Shown in pieces: positions 18,661 to 27,192 of a stretch of DNA of 64,000 bases; within the stretch, counting starts at the first letter, position 1, and the number at the start of each line of letters is the position of its first letter. Below the pieces are notes generated by a model, which was not told the DNA's origin, did no database searches, and saw only the letters and a list, made by a program, of their open reading frames with translations. The position numbers and the translations under genes were made by a program. This stretch comes from Lachnospiraceae bacterium. Lineage in GTDB: Bacteria > Bacillota > Clostridia > Lachnospirales > Lachnospiraceae. The stretch is from NCBI GenBank assembly GCA_910575605.1, contig CAJTEW010000002.1:264990-328989 (forward strand), written 5' to 3'.

Positions 18661-18753
18661 GGGGTATGAAATATAAGGATCCCTGGAGGCAGATTTACTT
18701 TAAGCGTATAAATAAATATATATGAAACGACAAAAATACAGTGAGGAAAAGTT

Positions 18754-19626
18754 ATGTTGAAGCTATTTAAAAGAGAGAAAAAGACAAACAGTAGTGGAAA
18801 GGAAGATTTACCAGAGCCTGTTGCAAAATTTCTGGAAGAATATGAGACGGAGGAACAAAAGCTGACTGTACTAATTAAGGAGTATTCAAAGGGCGGCAGG
18901 GTTCAAGGAGATTTTCTGTTTCCTGTGGTCTCCTTCTTAGCATATATTGAGGGAGAAAGCGGCGGGGCGGTTCGGGAAAAAGGAACGCTCTGTTGGTTTA
19001 TGCGGCGTTCTTCAAATAACTATATCCACAGTTTTAAGGATTATGGAATATATACGGTTCTGGTAAGAAAAATGAAACCGGGAATCTTAAACCCTGTGGG
19101 TGCACCATTTAAAAACTGGTATTATCTTGTAAAGATAATCAAAAAAAATATAAGGGAGCCTCAGCTTGAGAAGATTCGAGAGGAATATTTAAAGCCGGTT
19201 TCTATCAAAGACGATCTTGGAGTATTCTGGCTGGATCGGAAATATGGATGGTTTGAGGGGGAGATTAACTGGCTGGGAAAGACTAAAAGTGTGCTTCTTG
19301 ACAAGGATAAAGACAGTGATACGGCAGAAGCAGCATTTAAAACGCTGTATATGCTGTTGGCGGACGCAGAAAAATGGGACAAAAAGATACGGGAATATGC
19401 GGCTGCAGAATTGACATGCCTTGCGAACGACTGGCAGGACAGCGAAGATGCCTCAGAGATTAAGGAGGAAGAATTTTCAGAAAGAATTGGCGGCCTGTCT
19501 TTTCATATAGATGATGAAGGCAGTTTTGAGGCAGATTTTGACGATGACGATATGTTCTGCGGACACTGGATTGTGGTATGCGGAAACAGTGACGGAGAAC
19601 TTATGAGTGCTGATATAGAAGGGTAG
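18754..19626 (+). CDS. DUF2262-domain protein
   Basis: 290 soluble residues. The C-terminal half has the DUF2262 pattern: GVFWLDRKYGWFEGEINW, then AEKWDKKIREYAAAELTCLAN and a final acidic DDDMFCGHWIVV. The N-terminal ~150 residues are of unknown type. Followed 9 nt later by the next small gene. Confidence 0.6.
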   Translation: MLKLFKREKKTNSSGKEDLPEPVAKFLEEYETEEQKLTVLIKEYSKGGRVQGDFLFPVVSFLAYIEGESGGAVREKGTLCWFMRRSSNNYIHSFKDYGIYTVLVRKMKPGILNPVGAPFKNWYYLVKIIKKNIREPQLEKIREEYLKPVSIKDDLGVFWLDRKYGWFEGEINWLGKTKSVLLDKDKDSDTAEAAFKTLYMLLADAEKWDKKIREYAAAELTCLANDWQDSEDASEIKEEEFSERIGGLSFHIDDEGSFEADFDDDDMFCGHWIVVCGNSDGELMSADIEG

Positions 19627-19635
19627 GGATGTAAA

Positions 19636-19821
19636 ATGGAACTTGTAACATGTAAATATGTGGTTGAGCAGATTGACGGTGATTATGCTATGCTGAGAAA
19701 CCTAGATAATCCGAATAATGAATTAAAGCAGGTGGCCCGCGCGCTTCTGCCTGAGGAGATTATGGAAGGAACAAGGCTTCTATATGAATTTCTGCAGTAT
19801 TTAGTAATTAACGGGGAATAA
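19636..19821 (+). CDS. Small DUF3006-like protein
   Basis: 61 residues; VVEQIDGDYAMLRN followed by LLPEEIMEGTRLLYE resembles DUF3006 proteins. Probably in one operon with the DUF2262 gene. Function unknown. Confidence 0.5.
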   Translation: MELVTCKYVVEQIDGDYAMLRNLDNPNNELKQVARALLPEEIMEGTRLLYEFLQYLVINGE

Positions 19822-20001
19822 ATGAACAGTGCAGAAAATTTTTATCATGGATTTCTGACACAAATATTAAGTCAGAGTGAGAATTATCTGGTGAGGTCTA
19901 ACCGAGAGTCGGGGAATGGACGTTCTGTTATTATGGTGAAAAATTCAAGTTTTTGCGAATCCGTTACGCGGCAGGCGTTCGTTATAAGAATCAGGGCATG
20001 A
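19822..20001 (+). pseudogene. Fragment of an AAA-ATPase/DUF1703 nuclease gene
   Basis: About 115 nt (19831-19945) is roughly 93 percent identical by eye to 21727-21841, the 3' part of the intact AAA-ATPase gene in the spoIIID element. The conserved peptide includes [20 protein letters not shown]. It loses similarity at the FxVEVK part and ends in unrelated codons. It begins directly at the preceding stop codon and lies outside the spoIIID element. Confidence 0.8.
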
Positions 20002-20007
20002 AAAGAG

Positions 20008-20036
20008 GAATATGAAAATAAACCGTTGCATACATT
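20008..20036 (+). promoter_or_regulatory. Sigma-E-type promoter of spoIIID
   Basis: GAATATG (20008-20014), 14-nt spacer, CATACATT (20029-20036). This matches the B. subtilis sigma-E consensus (kmATATT, 13-15 nt, CATACAnT), and spoIIID is a known sigma-E gene there. It is correctly placed 30 nt upstream of the ATG at 20066. Confidence 0.7.
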
Positions 20037-20065
20037 GTAAAAACAATGAGTGCAGGGGTTTGTAT

Positions 20066-20197
20066 ATGAAGGATTATATCGAGGAAAGGGCAGTCGAGAT
20101 TGCATATTATATAATTGAGAATAAGGCAACAGTGAGACAGACGGCGAAAGCATTTGGGGTTAGTAAGAGTACGATACATATAGTAGTAACAAAATAG
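20066..20197 (+). CDS. spoIIID: spoIIID 5' half, interrupted by a 20.3-kb element
   Basis: Codes for residues 1-38 of SpoIIID: MKDYIEERAVEIA..., with most of the helix-turn-helix (TVRQTAKAFGVSKSTIH). After the core ATACATA the frame reads five foreign codons (IVVTK) and stops. SpoIIID is a sigma-E-dependent mother-cell DNA-binding protein of 80-95 residues; this half lacks the end of the recognition helix and the basic C-terminal region, so the unrearranged product should not work. Start chosen by homology; AGGGG precedes it. Confidence 0.92.
   Translation: MKDYIEERAVEIAYYIIENKATVRQTAKAFGVSKSTIHIVVTK
20174..20180 (+). repeat. Left att core (ATACATA) of the spoIIID element
   Basis: Seven-base core shared with 40475-40481. 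Upstream sequence is spoIIID; downstream sequence is element. The two copies are 20,301 bp apart. Recombination between them rejoins codons 38 and 39 of spoIIID in frame. Confidence 0.88.
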
Positions 20198-20203
20198 AAC
20201 GTT
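20186..20203 (+). repeat. 18-bp direct repeat, left copy, bounding the AAA-ATPase cassette
   Basis: Identical to 22070-22087 (starts GTAACAAAATAG, ends AACGTT). The two copies are 1,884 bp apart with only the AAA-ATPase gene between them, suggesting a cassette inserted near the left end of the element. Confidence 0.85.
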
Positions 20204-20294
20204 TTATATGGAGAATCAAATAGATATCATGAGCCATCTCTGGGAATACGGCAGTATTCAGGAGGTGGCATTGTTGCCGTTCAAAGGAAACCGA

Positions 20295-20323
20295 TTGTGA
20301 AATGGAGATGGATGGGTTATAAT
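20295..20323 (+). promoter_or_regulatory. Promoter of the AAA-ATPase gene
   Basis: TTGTGA (20295-20300), 17-nt spacer, TATAAT (20318-20323), 33 nt before the start codon. Confidence 0.55.
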
Positions 20324-20355
20324 ATGAAAAATAGTATCAGATGGGGGTGGTAGTG

Positions 20356-22062
20356 ATGAAGAAGGCATTACCTGTTGGTGTTGAAAACTTTGAAGATATA
20401 GTAAAATCTGGATATTACTATGTAGATAAGACAATGTTCATAAAAGAATTACTGGACTTAAAGGGGAAAGTAAATTTGTTTACACGTCCAAGAAGATTTG
20501 GAAAGACATTGAATCTAAGTATGCTTCGTTACTTTTTTGAGGATACAGGGGATGCGAAAAAAAATGAGGAGAATAAATCGCTCTTTCAAGGCTTAAAGAT
20601 TATGGGGCAAGGCGAAAAATACACGCAACATATGGGAGACTATCCGGTTATTGATTTAACGCTGAAATCGGCAAAGCAACCCACTTTTGAGTCCGCGTAT
20701 GGTAAGATGAAAAGAGCAATTGCAGACGAATTCCATAGACATCGATATATATTGGCGAACGAAAAATTGAACGAAGAGGATAAGAGGCTCTTTCAGAAGA
20801 TTGCCGACCGAAAGGCAGAATATGATGATTATTCCGGAGCGTTGGAGTTCTTAAGTAAATGTCTTTACGAGGCGACGGATAAAAAGACGGTTATTTTGAT
20901 AGATGAATATGATGTGCCGCTTGAGAATGCTTATTTCAGAGGATTCTATGAGAAAATGGTGGATTTTATCCGTTCATTATTTGAATCAGCGTTGAAAACG
21001 AATAATTATTTGCAGTTTGCTGTTATTACCGGGTGTCTGAGGATTTCAAAGGATAGTATATTTACCGGGTTGAATCATCTGAATATTATATCTGTACTTG
21101 ATAAAAAATACAGTGAGCATTTTGGCTTTACAGAGCAGGAAGTTATCCAGATGATGTCTTATTATGAAGCAGAAAGCCGTTTTTCGACAATGAAGGAATG
21201 GTATGACGGATATTTGTTTGGAGATACGGAAGTTTATAATCCTTGGAGTGTGATTAAGTTTTTGTATGATTTATATTCGGATGTAGGAGCCTTCCCGCAT
21301 CCCTATTGGATTAATACAAGTTCTAATGACATTATAAAGGACTTGATTGCTAGAGCAGACCGGGAAACTAAGGGTCAGATTGAAACGCTTTTAGGCGGCG
21401 GGATTTTAGAAATTCAGGTCCATGAAGAAGTTACCTATGGGGATATGTACAGTAACGGTGAGAACTTGTGGAATTTCCTCTATTTTACAGGGTATCTTAC
21501 AAAAGAGAGTGAATATTTTAAGGAATCTTCTATCTTTTTACGGGCGCGTATACCTAATATAGAAGTAAAAACAATTTATCAGAATACGATTCTGAATTGG
21601 CTGAAAGCCGCTATAAAGAAAGAAGATTTTCATGATTTGTACCTGGCAATGGAAGAGGGGGACGCCCATAGGATGACGGATATATTAAATGGTCAGCTTT
21701 TTCGTACCATTAGTTTTTATGATAGTGCGGAAAATTTTTATCATGGATTTCTGACAGGAATATTAAGCCAGAGTGAGAATTATCTGGTGAAGTCTAACCG
21801 AGAGTCGGGGAATGGGCGTTCTGATATTATGGTGAAAAGTCCTTCGCTGCGTGGAAGAGCCTTTATTGTGGAAGTGAAGGTCTCGGATTCTGTGGATGAT
21901 TTGGAAAATGATGCAAAGAGGGCGTTGAAGCAGATCCATGATAAAAAATATATAGAAGAACTGCGCGCGGAAGGGTATCGCAAGGTTGATTGTTACGGGA
22001 TATCATTCTTTCGGAAGGATTGTGAGGTTTGTTTTGGGGAAGGACAGAAGTCGGATAAGTAA
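20356..22062 (+). CDS. AAA-ATPase with C-terminal PD-(D/E)XK nuclease (DUF1703 type)
   Basis: 568 residues from [17 protein letters not shown]-terminal AAA-ATPase-like domain with [30 protein letters not shown] (Walker A) and [12 protein letters not shown] (Walker B). The C-terminal nuclease-like domain has [19 protein letters not shown] and FIVEVKVSD. This family is multicopy in gut Clostridia and Bacteroidetes and its role is unclear (suspected mobile or defence-related). Flanked by an 18-bp direct repeat; a fragment of a second copy lies just outside the element. ATG 20356 follows GGGGGTGG. Confidence 0.85.
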   Translation: MKKALPVGVENFEDIVKSGYYYVDKTMFIKELLDLKGKVNLFTRPRRFGKTLNLSMLRYFFEDTGDAKKNEENKSLFQGLKIMGQGEKYTQHMGDYPVIDLTLKSAKQPTFESAYGKMKRAIADEFHRHRYILANEKLNEEDKRLFQKIADRKAEYDDYSGALEFLSKCLYEATDKKTVILIDEYDVPLENAYFRGFYEKMVDFIRSLFESALKTNNYLQFAVITGCLRISKDSIFTGLNHLNIISVLDKKYSEHFGFTEQEVIQMMSYYEAESRFSTMKEWYDGYLFGDTEVYNPWSVIKFLYDLYSDVGAFPHPYWINTSSNDIIKDLIARADRETKGQIETLLGGGILEIQVHEEVTYGDMYSNGENLWNFLYFTGYLTKESEYFKESSIFLRARIPNIEVKTIYQNTILNWLKAAIKKEDFHDLYLAMEEGDAHRMTDILNGQLFRTISFYDSAENFYHGFLTGILSQSENYLVKSNRESGNGRSDIMVKSPSLRGRAFIVEVKVSDSVDDLENDAKRALKQIHDKKYIEELRAEGYRKVDCYGISFFRKDCEVCFGEGQKSDK

Positions 22063-22069
22063 AAGTATG

Positions 22070-22087
22070 GTAACAAAATAGAACGTT
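22070..22087 (+). repeat. 18-bp direct repeat, right copy
   Basis: Identical to 20186-20203, 7 nt after the AAA-ATPase stop. Confidence 0.85.
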
Positions 22088-22590
22088 ATCAGGCTGAGCA
22101 AATTATTTTTTACGTGTATGATAAGGAAAAAGTTGTAAAAGATAGGCAGAATTATGAGAACCAAGATAATAAAAAGGGTTTATAAAGAGTAGGTATTCTG
22201 TTATGATTATATATAGACATACACATACTTGATTCTAAGCAATAATTATAAGAAAATCTAAGCAATAAAAAGGCATTTGATTATTTATAATCAAATGAGT
22301 GTATGTGTATGTCTAACTTAAGAGTGATTTAAGAATAGGATAAATGGAGTACAGCAATTAGCTGTATTTTTTTTGTGCAAAATGCTGAAGATGTTAAAAA
22401 TGTAAGAAAAAAATGAAACAAGCAATATATTACTTAAAAATTGGTGAAAATATACAAAAAATGGATTGTATAAAACGACAAAAATGTAAAAAAGACACAA
22501 AAATGGATTGCGATATGGGAAGAATCATGTTAGCATTTTTATAGAGAACAGAGAAATGTTCTTGAAACAATAATAAGGAGGCGTACAGAA
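22088..22590. other. Gene-poor 0.5-kb region with nested inverted repeats
   Basis: 14-bp perfect inverted repeat (22215-22228 with 22301-22314, AGACATACACATAC) encloses a 24-bp hairpin (22274-22297, 10-bp stem CATTTGATTA) and two direct copies of TCTAAGCAATAA. Very AT-rich. Lies just before the DUF927-like ATPase gene. May be a replication or recombination site; no gene longer than a few codons is convincing, although 22088-22183 is open in one frame (see findings). Confidence 0.55.
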
Positions 22591-24627
22591 ATGAATCCAA
22601 ATTATTGGCAAATGCCAGAAGATTCAACAGAATTAAAGAAAGGTATGAGCTATGATACTGAATTGGTACGGGGGATGATTTACGAAGACGAACCAAAGGT
22701 GGTAGCTGTGAAAGAAGAAAACCTTCAAAGGGGAATGCGATATCTGCCAGAGGAATGTGCTGCTCTTGCAGAAGAAGTCTGTGAAAGCATTTCTTCAGAT
22801 AAGAATGCGAATGTAATCAAAAATATTTTTGCACCGCTTCTGGCAGAAGGTCTTGCACAGTATGGTGAGCAAACATCTGCCAAAGCAAATATATTGCGTA
22901 ATGTCCCAAGACAAAAAGCAATGGTTCCCAGTTTTATCCCGCTACAAACGAAATCCCTTAACTTTAGCTTGACATTGCAAAGAAGAGTGAGAGAAATTAC
23001 TGATACGGAAACTGGGGAACAGGTAAAGGAAAGCTATTCCGTACTGGTAACTGTTTTTGCGCGCAAGGGTGCAGTTAAGCAAATGCAGGCAATTGTTGAA
23101 GCAGATAAAATTAAACAGACAGAGTGGCTGAAGCGTTGTACGAATTCATTGGCGACACTACCACGAAATAAAGATCAAAAAGAGGATTTTGATATGCTTG
23201 TGCAGGAATGTATCGAGGAGGACTTTGTACCAGAAGAAATCATATACCCAAATGCAGGGTGGCGTAATATATATAATAAAGGATGGAGATATGTTTACAG
23301 TAATGGAGTTGTTGGCGAGAACAATGCGTTTATCCACACAAACAGCAATGACAAGTATATTTTGAACATATCACAAGAAAAAATAGGCAGTGCCGAAGTG
23401 TTTCAGATGGCAATGAATATGAGTAATGTGTGCAAAGATAAGAGGGCAAGCACAGAACTGGTTTTATTTACACATGCCACTGTTTTGAATACACTGTTTG
23501 AGCAGGCAGGATATATGTTGAATTTTGTATTCGGGATATCTGGCGTGACGAATAGTAGGAAAACAAGCATGGTCTTAGCCTTAGCAAAGCTTTTTGACCG
23601 CGAAAGATTGTTTGCGGATGCAGAATTTGCCACTGCAACGAATTGCGGTATCGAAAAGATGCTTGGATTGTACAAAGATGCGCCTGTACTGGTTGATGAC
23701 TTTAAGCCGGGTTCGACAAGAAGAGAACAACAGATCATGGATAAAAAATTGGATGAACTTGTGCGCTTATACGGAAACCGCGTGCCAAAGAAAAGAATGC
23801 TGGATTTTTCTGCAAGCAAAGAACACACACACTTTCCAATTGGGGGTGGCTGTATACTTACGATGGAAATCATAACAGGAGTGACATCTTCCATAAGCCG
23901 AATGTTCTTGACTGAGTTGCAAATTGACAGCGTAGATAACAATTTGTTACAATTTTATCAGGAAAATCGTTGGATTCTGCCTACATACTTTTACGATTTT
24001 ATCTTCTGGCTTACAGGGCATTTTGAAGAGATAGTTTCATTTATTCATAAAGCATATCCTCAACAGAGGGGATATATACGGGTTAGTGTCCCACGTTATG
24101 CGGAAATGTATGCTACGTTAAGAATCTCAGCTATTCTGATTGGAAAGTATGCTCAGGAAAGAGGATTCTGGAGAGAAGAAGAGGCTGCGAGCTTTATTAA
24201 AAGTGTAGATGAAATTTTAACTTGTGAAATATCTAATATGGAAATGCGAATTATGTATAGAGACAAGGCTACTTTGTTGATTGATGTTTTAAGAGATGCT
24301 TTGGAAAAGGGAATTCTTGTACCACAGGTACTGTCTCCGGAAAATTGCAGTCGAATGTATACGGTATATGAAAATGACAATTATTTATTTATACAGACCA
24401 AGGAACTAAGACGTTTGATAGATGGGTATTGTAGGTCATATGGAGAGCGTATTGAGATTGTAAACGATGATGAAATTTTTGGATTATTAGAACGATTAGG
24501 GGCACTGGAAATATTGGAGAAATCTGATGGAAAACGAGAAAGGTCAAGGAAATTACCTAATCCAAAAGGGAACACAAAACGGTATTTATACATTAGAAAG
24601 GAGGCGATTAGCAAAGTAGAAGACTAA
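22591..24627 (+). CDS. DUF927-like ATPase (plasmid/phage primase-helicase-like)
   Basis: 678 residues. N-terminal ~230 residues of unknown type, then a RecA/AAA-like core: FGISGVTNSRKTSMVLALAK, a Walker A-like loop in which the last glycine is replaced (SRKTS), and VLVDDFKPG (Walker B). GGGCILTME and the C-terminal ~150 residues are helical and winged-helix-like. DUF927 ATPases are common in integrative elements, where they are thought to act in replication. AAGGAGG precedes ATG 22591. Confidence 0.6.
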   Translation: MNPNYWQMPEDSTELKKGMSYDTELVRGMIYEDEPKVVAVKEENLQRGMRYLPEECAALAEEVCESISSDKNANVIKNIFAPLLAEGLAQYGEQTSAKANILRNVPRQKAMVPSFIPLQTKSLNFSLTLQRRVREITDTETGEQVKESYSVLVTVFARKGAVKQMQAIVEADKIKQTEWLKRCTNSLATLPRNKDQKEDFDMLVQECIEEDFVPEEIIYPNAGWRNIYNKGWRYVYSNGVVGENNAFIHTNSNDKYILNISQEKIGSAEVFQMAMNMSNVCKDKRASTELVLFTHATVLNTLFEQAGYMLNFVFGISGVTNSRKTSMVLALAKLFDRERLFADAEFATATNCGIEKMLGLYKDAPVLVDDFKPGSTRREQQIMDKKLDELVRLYGNRVPKKRMLDFSASKEHTHFPIGGGCILTMEIITGVTSSISRMFLTELQIDSVDNNLLQFYQENRWILPTYFYDFIFWLTGHFEEIVSFIHKAYPQQRGYIRVSVPRYAEMYATLRISAILIGKYAQERGFWREEEAASFIKSVDEILTCEISNMEMRIMYRDKATLLIDVLRDALEKGILVPQVLSPENCSRMYTVYENDNYLFIQTKELRRLIDGYCRSYGERIEIVNDDEIFGLLERLGALEILEKSDGKRERSRKLPNPKGNTKRYLYIRKEAISKVED

Positions 24628-24717
24628 GTTAGTAACCGTTTCTGCCAAATCGTTTATTTTTATACTTGTCAATGGGGCAAGATAGGCGGTTTTGGCGGTA
24701 CGGCGGTATATATGGAG

Positions 24718-24888
24718 GTGAGTGTTATTTCAAGAAAAAAGATTAACATTCGTTTTCATAATCCCAACCCAACCAAATCAACTGTTCATATGTTAGAGCA
24801 TATATTTATCGAGGTAAACACGATACGGGTTGGGAAAATTCTTGAAGAAAAAGTTCAAGATGGAAACAAGAAGAAGGTCACTGCTTAA
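24718..24888 (+). CDS. Small basic protein, paralogue of the one at 38636
   Basis: 56 residues from GTG with GGAGG overlapping the start: VSVISRKKINIRFHNPNPTK... It aligns with the 60-residue protein at 38636-38818 over VISxxxKxNIRFHNPN and in the C-terminal amphipathic KxxEILxEK region. Both genes follow a leader rich in GGCGGT. Small size, basic charge and location near the recombinase end make a recombination directionality factor or regulator plausible, but no fold is recognised. Confidence 0.6.
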   Translation: MSVISRKKINIRFHNPNPTKSTVHMLEHIFIEVNTIRVGKILEEKVQDGNKKKVTA

Positions 24889-24959
24889 GCGGTGGCTTTT
24901 CTTTAAAGAAGAGGAGAATATTATCTTCCGGAGGGGAGTATAGTAATTGGTGCAGGAAA

Positions 24960-24976
24960 CCGTACATAAGGATGTT
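24960..24976 (+). repeat. Internal att-like scar
   Basis: 17 bases matching the right spoIIID junction (40473-40489) at 15 positions: CC[A/G]TACATAA[A/G]GATGTT. As at the true right end, a TAA stop overlaps the core, and the next codons can be read HKDV. Probably a remnant of an earlier junction. Confidence 0.55.
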
Positions 24977-25058
24977 CCGCAGCGGATTACATGGGTATAT
25001 GAACAGGAGATTCATCTCAAAACGATCTGAAAAATTGCTGTGGGAAGCTTTCTATGTA

Positions 25059-25087
25059 TTGACAATCGGTTGCCAGGTATTTATACT
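25059..25087 (+). promoter_or_regulatory. Strong promoter of the rtcB-prfH unit
   Basis: TTGACA (25059-25064), 17-nt spacer, TATACT (25082-25087), followed by a Shine-Dalgarno and small ORF. Confidence 0.7.
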
Positions 25088-25135
25088 TAGCCTTGTAATC
25101 AAAAATCATTTATTCACACTGAAAGGAGGACAATC

Positions 25136-25252
25136 ATGAGGCGTTTCAATCAATCATTAAACGGGAACAAAGAAGTCAATACAGAGAGCGGATTGTCCGT
25201 AATTCAGTTTCGGATAGACAAAGACTGTCAAGTCTACGGTTATGCCGTCTAA
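25136..25252 (+). CDS. 38-codon leader ORF upstream of rtcB
   Basis: MRRFNQSLNGNKEVNTESG..., ending GYAV, preceded by GAAAGGAGG. Well-placed ribosome-binding site and promoter suggest it is translated. Too short to classify; could be a remnant or a leader peptide. Confidence 0.45.
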   Translation: MRRFNQSLNGNKEVNTESGLSVIQFRIDKDCQVYGYAV

Positions 25253-25384
25253 TGGCAGACACTGACAGGCATTTTCTATATCCATTTATAGAGGTTATTC
25301 AGACCATTCCGCATCTCTGCGTTTCAGGGGTGTTTTTTTGTACCTTTTTTGCAGGAAAGCACCAAAAAGGAGAGAAAGGATTAT

Positions 25385-26494
25385 ATGAAAACAGTAAATG
25401 GAGTCTACACTTCAGCAAAAATATTCACAGATTCAATCGAAGATTATGCGTTAGCCCAGATACAGATGCTTTGCGACAATGAGGCATTTAAGGACTGCAC
25501 AATACGGATTATGCCAGACGTCCATCCGGGAAAAGTGGGGACGATTGGATTTACTTCTACGGTTGGCAAAAGAATACTTCCGAATGTTGTCGGAATTGAT
25601 GCGGGTTGCGGCGTGACGCTGGCAAAATTGAGGCAGAAAAAGACAGAGTTTGGAAAGCTTGACAAGGTTATCAGGGAGAAGGTACCCTGTGGATTTGGCA
25701 TGCGTAAAAAACCCCACCGGTTTAGTCAGGAGTTTGATTTTTTACAGTTACATTGTACGGAGCATGTAAATATAGAAAAGGCGGAGTTAAGTCTTGGCAC
25801 GCTTGGCGGAGGGAATCATTTTCTCGAACTGGATCAAGACGAAGACGGGAATCTCTATGCGGTCGTACATTCCGGGAGCCGGAGACTGGGAAAAGAAGTG
25901 ACGGAGTATTATCTGACGGAAGGGCAGAAGGAATTAAAGAAAAGAGGGATTTCAGTTCCGTATGAAATGACCTATCTGGAAGGTGTGCTGATGGAAGAGT
26001 ACTTGCAGGATATCCAGGTAGTGCAGGAGTTTGCCAGGCTGAACAGATACGCTATATTAGATGAACTGGCAAAAGGAATGAAATGGAAGATACAGGAGCA
26101 GATATCGTCTGTGCATAATTATATTGATGATACAGGAGATAACATGATTTTGCGGAAAGGTGCCATCTCCGCAAAGAAGGGGGAACCTGTAATTATTCCA
26201 ATCAATATGCGCGACGGGATTCTTCTCGGCGTAGGGAAAGGAAATGCAGACTGGAATTACTCTGCGCCGCATGGATCAGGACGAAGGATGAAACGGGAAG
26301 AGGTAAAGACAAGGTATACTGTATCCCAGTTTAAGACGGAAATGAAAGGAATTTACAGCTCCTGTATCGGGAAGGAAACGTTAGATGAAGCCCTGTTTGC
26401 GTACCGGAATAGGAAGGAGATAGAGGGGCAGATTGGAGATACGGTGGAAATAAGGAAAAAGCTAAAGCCGATTTATAATTTTAAGGCAGAATAA
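25385..26494 (+). CDS. rtcB: RtcB-family RNA ligase
   Basis: 369 residues from MKTVNGVYTSAKIF. Conserved elements: MPDVHPGKVGTIGFT, VGIDAGCGV (Mn-binding Cys), GGGNHFLEL, HSGSRRLG and APHGSGRRM, where the histidine is guanylylated in the family. Joins 2',3'-cyclic phosphate or 3'-phosphate RNA ends to 5'-OH using GTP. At ~370 residues it belongs to the shorter RtcB group found with PrfH, which repairs ribosomes nicked in the decoding centre. PrfH follows 14 nt downstream. ATG 25385 follows GGAGAGAAAGG. Confidence 0.92.
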   Translation: MKTVNGVYTSAKIFTDSIEDYALAQIQMLCDNEAFKDCTIRIMPDVHPGKVGTIGFTSTVGKRILPNVVGIDAGCGVTLAKLRQKKTEFGKLDKVIREKVPCGFGMRKKPHRFSQEFDFLQLHCTEHVNIEKAELSLGTLGGGNHFLELDQDEDGNLYAVVHSGSRRLGKEVTEYYLTEGQKELKKRGISVPYEMTYLEGVLMEEYLQDIQVVQEFARLNRYAILDELAKGMKWKIQEQISSVHNYIDDTGDNMILRKGAISAKKGEPVIIPINMRDGILLGVGKGNADWNYSAPHGSGRRMKREEVKTRYTVSQFKTEMKGIYSSCIGKETLDEALFAYRNRKEIEGQIGDTVEIRKKLKPIYNFKAE

Positions 26495-26508
26495 GAGGGA
26501 AATAAGTT

Positions 26509-27141
26509 ATGATAATACAATTAAGTTCAGGACAAGGACCGGCAGAGTGCGAGCTGGCAGTAAAGAAGTTGTATGATTCTCTAAAAAGGGAATTTCTGGA
26601 TATTGAGATGATATCCAGCCATGAGGCAAAGCGGACGGAAGGCTGTACCTCTATTCTTTTTCAGACAGAACAGGATTTGTCCGGGCTGGAGGGAAGTATT
26701 CAGTGGATTTGCAGAAGCCCTTACAGACCGAATCATAAGAGGAAAAACTGGTTCGTAGATGTCAGCGTAATACCGGAAGCAGAAAATATCCGAAAGGATG
26801 CCTCCATGCCATGCTGCGGGGAGAAGGAGGTCTATAAGGAAAATGAAATCCGTTTTGAGCGATTTCATTGCGGCGGCAAGGGAGGGCAGAATGTGAATAA
26901 GGTGGAGACAGGCGTAAGGCTGATACATATTCCTACGGGAATTACGGTCACCTCAACGTCCGAACGGAGCCAGTATGCCAATAAAAAGGACGCGTTAAGT
27001 AAGCTGAATGTGATCTTAGGTCAGATGGAACTGGAGGAGAAGAAAAAGCAGACTAATTCTGCATGGCAGGAGCATACGAAAATTGTAAGGGGAAATCCGG
27101 TAAGGGTGTATGAGGGAATGGATTTCAAACGAAAAATATAA
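26509..27141 (+). CDS. prfH: Peptide chain release factor homologue PrfH
   Basis: 210 residues: class I release-factor catalytic domain with CGGKGGQNVNKVETGVRL, including the GGQ tripeptide that hydrolyses peptidyl-tRNA, and no stop-codon recognition domain. PrfH is established as the partner of RtcB2-type ligases: it recognises 70S ribosomes with a cleaved 16S 3' end, so that RtcB can reseal them. Gene order rtcB-prfH here fits that pairing. Confidence 0.9.
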   Translation: MIIQLSSGQGPAECELAVKKLYDSLKREFLDIEMISSHEAKRTEGCTSILFQTEQDLSGLEGSIQWICRSPYRPNHKRKNWFVDVSVIPEAENIRKDASMPCCGEKEVYKENEIRFERFHCGGKGGQNVNKVETGVRLIHIPTGITVTSTSERSQYANKKDALSKLNVILGQMELEEKKKQTNSAWQEHTKIVRGNPVRVYEGMDFKRKI

Positions 27142-27192
27142 TAGGGAAGATTGGAGGATAAACAAAGAAAATAAATTAAGGAGAGAAAGAAG

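Noticed and set aside
20066-20197. spoIIID 5' half as a complete small HTH gene
   Set aside because: It stops five codons after the core, loses the recognition-helix end, and its missing half is found intact at 40475-40621.
22215-22314. CRISPR array
   Set aside because: Only two short direct repeats and palindromes, no regular repeat-spacer pattern and no cas genes.
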